Assembly (NCBI GenBank): GCA_044223665.1
Contig: JBGALT010000022.1
Coordinates: 5,804-69,803, forward strand
Length of the DNA: 64,000 nucleotides
Direction: 5' to 3'
Source: JBBSAT01 sp044223665
GTDB taxonomy: Bacteria > Myxococcota_A > Polyangia > Polyangiales > Sandaracinaceae
The position numbers were made by a program, and so were the translations under genes. A model generated the notes under the pieces. It was given only the letters and a program-made list of their open reading frames with translations. It was not told the DNA's origin and ran no database searches. This document shows positions 59,787 to 64,000 of the stretch, piece by piece; position 1 is the stretch's first letter; each line of letters begins with the position of its first letter.

Positions 59787-61600
59787 AGGCTCGCGCCTGG
59801 CGGCTGGCCTGGGTCGGCGCCGTGTTGCTGGCCTGCGGTGGCGCGCCGGTGCACCCGAGCCCTGCGGCATCGCCGGCTTGGCGCGAGGCGGGGCCGGCGC
59901 CTTTCGCCGAGGCCGCGCGAGAAGGTCGCCTCGTCCTGCTCTCGGTCCAGGCCGACTGGTGCCACTGGTGCCACGTGATGAACGCGACGACGTTCGGTGA
60001 TCCGGGCGTCCTGCGGCTGCTCGACGAGGGCTTCGTCGCGGTACGGGCCGAGGAGGGCGCGCGGCCCGATCTCGCCGAGCGCTACGGGAACTGGGGCTGG
60101 CCGGCGACGATCGTCTTCGGGCCCGACGGCACCGAGGTGCTGCGCGTACGGGGCTATCGCGACCCTGCGGCGATGCGCGCGCTGCTCGAGACCTTGCTCG
60201 CCGATCGACGCGCTCACTCTCCGCTCGGCGCATCGTTGCCGGAGCACGTCGCGGCGGGCACGCCCTCGCCGCCGGGCGACCTCGCGTCGGCCCGCGCGCT
60301 GGTCCGCGCCCAGCTCGACGGGCTCTACGATCGCCGCGAAGGTGGCTGGGGCGCTCCGCAGCGCTACCCCTTCGACGCGCTCGTCCGCCACGCGCTCGTC
60401 CGCGGCCGCGACGACGGGGACGCGCAGGCGCGAGAGCGGGGCCTACGCTCTCTCGCGCGCTACGCGGAGCTGATCGACCCGGTCGACGGCGGCATGTACC
60501 AGTACTCCGACGACGACTGGTCGCACCCGCACTACGAGAAGCTCGCCGAGATCCAGGCCGGCGCGATCGAGGCGTTCGCGGAGGCGTACGCGCAGACCGA
60601 CGAGGAGCGCTGGGTGCTCCACGCCGAGCGCGTGACGCGCTACGTGGAGAGCACCCTCACGAGCGCCGAGGGCACCTTCTACGCGAGCCAGGACGCCGAC
60701 CTCCGACCGGACGGCGCACCGCTCGTCCCCGGGGCCGCGTACTACGCGCTCGACGCCCCGGCGCGGCGCGCGCGGGGGACACCGCACGTCGACACACACG
60801 TGTACGCGTCGGTGAACGGACGGCTGGCGGCCGCGCTGGCGCGCCTCGGGACCGTGACCGGTCGGGACGAGAGCATCACGCACGCCGAGGCCGCCGTTCG
60901 CGCGATCGGGCGCACCCACCGCGACGCGAGCGGCCTCTATCGCCACGACGCGGGCGTCGCCGACGACGGGACGCGCTACCTGGCCGATCAGGCCGAGATG
61001 CTCCGCGCGCTCCTGGCGCTGCACGAAGCGACGGGCGATCCGAGCTATCGCGCGGAGGCCAGCCGCCTGGCCGATCGCACGCTCGAAGCGTTCACCGACG
61101 CGAGCACCTCCGCCCTTCGCGCCCGCAGCGCCGGCGAAGACGCGGCGCCCGATCCGCTCGCCGCGCCGCTACCTTCGATCGAGGACGGTGCGGTGGTGGC
61201 CCGGCAGCTGCTCGCGCTCTCGGCGCTCGAGCACCAGCCCGAGCGCATCGAGCGTGCGCGCGCGATCCTCGCGGGCCTCGCCTCTCCGAGCGAGATCGCA
61301 GCCCTCGGCCGGAAGGTGGGCGAGTACGCGATCGCGCTGGAGCTCGCCTCGCTCGGCCCGGTCGCCTTCACGGTGGTGGGCCGCGCCGGCGAGCCCGCCA
61401 CGCGCGCGCTCGAGCGCGCGGCGATCACCTACGCCGAGCCGCGCGGCGTGCTGGTCCGACAGACCGACGAGGACGGAGAGTACCCCTTCGATCCGAGCAC
61501 GCCCGCGCTCTACGTCTGCTCGGACGTGTCGTGCTCGGAGCCGATCGTCGATCCCGCCCGGATCGCCGATCGCCTCGACGCGTTCTTCGGCCGCGAGTGA
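59783..61600 (+). CDS. DUF255/thioredoxin-like lipoprotein (YyaL/SSP411-like)
   Basis: A 605-residue protein of the DUF255 family. It begins with a lipobox-like signal (V-L-L-A-C, Cys at 18), then a thioredoxin-like domain with C-H-W-C-H in a W-C-H-W-C-H-V-M motif (about 57-62), followed by an (alpha/alpha)6 barrel (about 170-560) with G-G-W-G-A-P-Q-R-Y-P and G-G-M-Y-Q-Y-S-D-D-D-W-S-H-P-H-Y. The family is thought to be a glycan- or redox-related enzyme; the reaction is not known to me. A decayed partial copy of this gene lies at 63717-63857. Confidence 0.88.
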   Translation: MKARAWRLAWVGAVLLACGGAPVHPSPAASPAWREAGPAPFAEAAREGRLVLLSVQADWCHWCHVMNATTFGDPGVLRLLDEGFVAVRAEEGARPDLAERYGNWGWPATIVFGPDGTEVLRVRGYRDPAAMRALLETLLADRRAHSPLGASLPEHVAAGTPSPPGDLASARALVRAQLDGLYDRREGGWGAPQRYPFDALVRHALVRGRDDGDAQARERGLRSLARYAELIDPVDGGMYQYSDDDWSHPHYEKLAEIQAGAIEAFAEAYAQTDEERWVLHAERVTRYVESTLTSAEGTFYASQDADLRPDGAPLVPGAAYYALDAPARRARGTPHVDTHVYASVNGRLAAALARLGTVTGRDESITHAEAAVRAIGRTHRDASGLYRHDAGVADDGTRYLADQAEMLRALLALHEATGDPSYRAEASRLADRTLEAFTDASTSALRARSAGEDAAPDPLAAPLPSIEDGAVVARQLLALSALEHQPERIERARAILAGLASPSEIAALGRKVGEYAIALELASLGPVAFTVVGRAGEPATRALERAAITYAEPRGVLVRQTDEDGEYPFDPSTPALYVCSDVSCSEPIVDPARIADRLDAFFGRE

Positions 61601-61619
61601 AGTGAAAGGTGTCGCTGAA

Positions 61620-61692
61620 TCGGGCCGTCGGGTCCGTTCCTTCCTCCGCGGAGACGCTCGGTTCGACCGCGTCGCCGACCTCGGCGACCCTC
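61620..61692. repeat. 73-bp exact direct repeat, left copy
   Basis: This sequence, starting TCGGGCCGTCGGGTCCGTTC and ending CGGCGACCCTC, recurs base for base at 63928-64000 and may continue beyond the window. Both copies follow the end of the DUF255 gene or its decayed copy at a short distance (20 and 71 bases). The pair brackets the TIGR04255-like cassette, with an offset of 2308 bases. Confidence 0.95.
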
Positions 61693-61778
61693 CCCGGGGC
61701 CGGCGCGCATTCGTCGATCAGCGCGGGCGCGGGATCCCCGCGGCCGGTGTGCCGGTGCGCCCGAGGCGCGCGAAGAGA

Positions 61779-62336
61779 TCAGTCGAACCGACCGTCGTCG
61801 CGAGCGAGGAACCGGATCAGACAAGAGTGCAGGAGCACCCACGCGGCGTGGTCCATCCGCGCGACGACGCGCGCGTGCGAGCCGAACGCGCGCTTGTCGA
61901 TCGTGACGGGGCGCGTGAAGTCCGCGAACCGGTGGTGCTCGTCGCCACTCGGCCACGGCGGAAGGTAGAAGCGGCGGCTGTGGAGGTACGAACGGAAGTC
62001 GCGCACCTCATTCAGGGATGCCTTGCCGACGTCGACGATGGGGGCGAGCTGCGTGTACGGCACCTTGTCGAGGTCACGCACGAAGTCGCACGTGTTGCCG
62101 ATGAGCAGCCAGTGCTCGATGCCGTCATCCGCGGCCCAGGGCCCGCCGGTCTCGTCGAGCAGCGGCACCTCCGCCGCGAGCTGAACGACGTCGCCCTGGC
62201 AGGGTGTGCCGTCGATCGCACGCAGCGTCCAGAAGCGCGCATCGAAATCTTCGGCGGCGGCGAGCTCGCGGATCTCCTCCGCGAGGTCTTCGGCGTCGTA
62301 GACCGGGGGCCACCGACCTTCCTCGGGCGCTCTCAC
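61779..62336 (-). CDS. Unknown protein, third gene of the TIGR04255-like cassette
   Basis: A 185-residue soluble protein, no signal peptide or membrane segment. Features are a Trp/Asp-rich central strand (E-H-W-L-L-I-G-N-T-C-D-F-V-R-D), Y-L-H-S-R-R-F-Y-L-P-P-W-P, F-A-D-F-T-R-P-V-T-I, and a C-terminal R-x-D-H-A-A-W-V-L-L-H-S. No known domain recognised. GTG start overlaps the stop of the 113-residue gene (GTGA), so the cassette is translationally coupled. Codon use is a little less extreme in GC than the flagellar genes by eye. Confidence 0.72.
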   Translation of the reverse strand: MRAPEEGRWPPVYDAEDLAEEIRELAAAEDFDARFWTLRAIDGTPCQGDVVQLAAEVPLLDETGGPWAADDGIEHWLLIGNTCDFVRDLDKVPYTQLAPIVDVGKASLNEVRDFRSYLHSRRFYLPPWPSGDEHHRFADFTRPVTIDKRAFGSHARVVARMDHAAWVLLHSCLIRFLARDDGRFD

Positions 62337-62674
62337 GGCTGGCGACGAAGCGACCGCCCGCGACCTGCACCGCCAGCGCGGGTCGCGATCAACTGATCGA
62401 TCCGTTCCTCGTGCGCGCGATCGGTGGGGAGCACGGCGACTGCTCGTGCGTAGCGGAGCGCAGCGTGTGCATCACTGCCGATGTCGGGGAGCAGAATGTC
62501 TCCGGTGCCGACCTCGAGCAGACTCGTGGGCGTGACGCGCGCGGGCAGCGTAGTTTCCGTGCAGCCGGTCGGCGTGACGGCGAGGAGCTGCGGTGCGAGG
62601 ACGACCTGCCGTGCGACCAGCAGCTCCGACGGCTCGGCGAGCAGTTGGTACATGAGGACCGCCTCGGGAATCAC
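62333..62674 (-). CDS. Small unknown protein, second gene of the cassette
   Basis: A 113-residue protein beginning V-I-P-E-A-V-L-M-Y-Q-L-L-A-E-P-S-E-L-L and ending with a basic tail (G-R-G-R-S-L-R-R-Q-P). Predicted strands and helices in the first 90 residues, no recognisable domain. It overlaps both neighbours by GTGA at the two ends, so start and end are fixed by the coupling: GTG 62674 within the first gene's stop. Function unknown; a linker or inhibitor role within the cassette is possible. Confidence 0.7.
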   Translation of the reverse strand: MIPEAVLMYQLLAEPSELLVARQVVLAPQLLAVTPTGCTETTLPARVTPTSLLEVGTGDILLPDIGSDAHAALRYARAVAVLPTDRAHEERIDQLIATRAGGAGRGRSLRRQP

Positions 62675-63435
62675 TTCTTCGCCTCCATCCACTCCAGAAG
62701 CGCAGGCCCGGCGGCCGCGCGGAACACTCGGTAGATGTCGTCGGAGAACCCGGCGATCACACCGGGAACCAGCGACACGTCGAGAGCTTCCTCGCGGTAG
62801 CGATCGATGTCCAGGCGGAACACCAAGTCCGCACGGGCCGGCAGGGGGATCAACCCGTAGCGGAGGGTCATCATGCCCGCGTCCATCCGTGACGATATTT
62901 CCGTGGCGAACCGCGTAGCTACGAGGTCGGCCAGGCCTGCCGGGATGCCCAGAAAGCCTCCGGTCACGAGGTCCGACCATTCTGCCGCCCGACCTAGGTC
63001 GCGACGGATCGCCTCGCGGTCGACCACGTTCACGTATCGAAGGCCGAGACGTGACGGCGACACGGACGCGAACGATTCCTGGAACGCGCCGAAGACGAGC
63101 TTCGCATCGTCCATCAACGCCGAGCGGTCACGGTGATCGCGGTACTGTAACGCGACCGAGGCATCGCCGACGACGACGGCGCATCGATCCTGGCGCGCGG
63201 AGAACGTGAAGATCCGCACCCGCCGGCCCTGAACGCGCCCCGCTGGGAAGTCGATCTCCACCTGCTCGGCTTCCGCCTCCGTGTAGTGCGGGAAGCGCTC
63301 GCGGATCTTCTCCTGGAAGTCCTGGATGCGGGGCTGCAACTTCAGGATCGGATCGAAGCGGAGCTGGCACACCACGGCGTCGAGCGGGTTCCGCGGGAAC
63401 GTCCGGTGCTCGTGCTCGGGGAGCTGCCACGTCAC
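62671..63435 (-). CDS. TIGR04255-like sporadic protein, first gene of the cassette
   Basis: A 254-residue protein resembling the TIGR04255 family of sporadically distributed bacterial proteins of unknown role. Matching features are the N-terminal F-P-R-N-P-L-D-A-V-V-C-Q-L-R-F block, Q-E-K-I-R-E-R-F-P, the F-x-x-S-F-A-S-V-S-P-S-R-L-G-L-R-Y-V-N segment (about residues 130-155), and a C-terminal F-R-L-D-I-D-R-Y-R and S-D-D-I-Y-R-V-F-R-A. GTG 63435 is chosen since family homology starts four residues later; the frame is open further but Arg/Pro-rich. The family assignment is from memory of the pattern, not a search. Confidence 0.78.
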   Translation of the reverse strand: MTWQLPEHEHRTFPRNPLDAVVCQLRFDPILKLQPRIQDFQEKIRERFPHYTEAEAEQVEIDFPAGRVQGRRVRIFTFSARQDRCAVVVGDASVALQYRDHRDRSALMDDAKLVFGAFQESFASVSPSRLGLRYVNVVDREAIRRDLGRAAEWSDLVTGGFLGIPAGLADLVATRFATEISSRMDAGMMTLRYGLIPLPARADLVFRLDIDRYREEALDVSLVPGVIAGFSDDIYRVFRAAAGPALLEWMEAKK

Positions 63436-63545
63436 GCCCGGGTCGTACCACGAACCAGCGGGACGACGCCCGAAACCGGCCGACGGCCTTGTGTCAAGGG
63501 GTGTCGCAAGATCGACTGGGTCACGACGGAGAAGTGATCCCGCTG

Positions 63546-63611
63546 AGGAAAGCAGGAAGGCAGGAGCCCGAATTGCTCTCGGGGTTTGGCCTCCTGCATT
63601 CCTGCATTCCT
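63546..63611. repeat. Hairpin element of GCAGGAA units
   Basis: Two arms of 21 bases pair at 19 positions: 63546-63566, based on repeated GCAGGAA, and 63591-63611, reverse-complementary, with a 24-base loop. A third copy of the arm stands at 63901-63921, preceded by GCCGCTG in the same way as the left arm is preceded by CCCGCTG. Looks like a small non-autonomous palindromic element in the accessory segment. Confidence 0.75.
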
Positions 63612-63716
63612 TGGAGGCTCTCCCCAACGACGCTGGCGATTTCGTCGACAGCCCTTCGGCGGTCCCGTTCGGTGATCGCCTCCCCGCCGATGCCCTCGAC
63701 GACCGACATCCGCGCC

Positions 63717-63876
63717 GGCGTCGGTGAACGGATGGCCTGGCGGCCGCGCTCGCGCGGCTCGGGACCGTGACCGGTCGGGACGAGAGCATCGCGCACGCCG
63801 AGGCCACCGTTCGCGCGATCGGGCGCGCACACGAGCGGCCTCTATCGGCCGCGAGTGAGGGGTGTCGCTGAATCGG
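63717..63876 (+). pseudogene. Decayed partial copy of the DUF255 gene 3' region
   Basis: Bases 63717-63846 align with 60806-60940 of the DUF255 gene (for example GCGTCGGTGAACGGA and CTCGGGACCGTGACCGGTC are identical; other positions differ by substitutions and small indels). At 63845 the copy jumps to the gene's very end: CGGCCGCGAGTGA equals 61588-61600, deleting about 650 bases. GTGTCGCTGAATCGG after it matches the DNA that follows the intact gene. Confidence 0.85.
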
Positions 63877-63927
63877 CTCGGCACGAGAACGATGCCGCTG
63901 AGGAATGCAGGAATGCAGGAACGAGGG

Positions 63928-64000
63928 TCGGGCCGTCGGGTCCGTTCCTTCCTCCGCGGAGACGCTCGGTTCGACCGCGTCGCCGACCTCGGCGACCCTC
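63928..64000. repeat. 73-bp exact direct repeat, right copy (runs to the window edge)
   Basis: Identical to 61620-61692 over all 73 visible bases. It follows the decayed DUF255 remnant after a 51-base insertion that carries the GCAGGAA element. The perfect identity contrasts with the diverged remnant beside it, which suggests recent conversion, a functional site, or an independent element. Confidence 0.95.

Noticed and set aside
1..64000. CRISPR arrays, tRNA and rRNA genes, transposase or integrase genes
   Set aside because: None were seen. No regularly spaced repeats with unique spacers, no cloverleaf-like stretches and no recombinase motifs.

Overview
The window is very GC-rich, densely coded DNA with the marks of a Myxococcota (deltaproteobacterial) genome, most like the Polyangia/Sandaracinaceae type. 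The evidence is a MYXO-CTERM-like C-terminal tail, MopE-type Cys/Asp motifs (CNxxDDDCDxxVDEG), many lipoproteins with long Asp/Ala/Gly-rich linkers after the lipobox, a Ser/Thr kinase of the myxobacterial layout, and frequent GTG starts with GTGA/ATGA stop-start overlaps. The organism is inferred to be flagellated. The species cannot be told from the sequence alone.

Layout. (1) 1-15.6 kb: flagellar locus, all on the + strand: flhA (5'-truncated by the window edge), an intruding Uma2-type nuclease gene, flhF, flhG, fliA, flgF, flgG, flgA, flgH, flgI, a FlgJ-like rod protein with a papain-like instead of a GH73 C-terminus, flgM, flgN, flgK, flgL and a one-piece CsrA-FliW fusion. The locus holds the number/position control (FlhF/FlhG), the sigma-28/anti-sigma pair, rod, L/P rings, hook-filament junction and the flagellin-control module, but no flagellin gene. 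(2) 15.8-36 kb: secreted and surface proteins (FG-GAP/MYXO-CTERM, MopE-type lipoproteins, LVIVD and di-haem cytochrome c pair, beta-helix-like protein) mixed with a membrane protein, an alpha/beta hydrolase and a HEAT-repeat protein; two broken genes lie at 19.3-20.7 kb. (3) 36-42 kb: a KDPG-aldolase-like protein without its catalytic lysine, a transmembrane Ser/Thr kinase, and a divergent TetR / PLP-lyase / creatininase operon with a readable operator and promoter. (4) 42-53 kb: a cupredoxin lipoprotein, a VWA lipoprotein, nadB, an orphan response regulator, a nucleoside-hydrolase-like lipoprotein, and a four-gene operon in which a class I isoprenoid synthase and a HAD hydrolase are bracketed by two small STAS/SEC14-like proteins; then a metallophosphoesterase and an XRE regulator. 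(5) 53-61.6 kb: aldehyde dehydrogenase with cupredoxin, MutS-like ATPase, membrane protein, YceI and a DUF255/thioredoxin protein. (6) 61.6-64 kb: an accessory segment with a tightly coupled three-gene cassette (TIGR04255-like protein plus two small unknown proteins), flanked by an exact 73-bp direct repeat and a decayed partial copy of the neighbouring DUF255 gene.

The most novel points are the TIGR04255-like cassette in its duplicated setting, the CsrA-FliW fusion, the FlgJ-like protein with a papain-like domain, a dispersed repeat that is translated in frame inside the kinase and abuts stop codons elsewhere, the isoprenoid synthase/HAD/STAS operon, and the TetR operon with a double operator and a probable leaderless start. 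No rRNA, tRNA, CRISPR array, transposase or integrase gene was seen.
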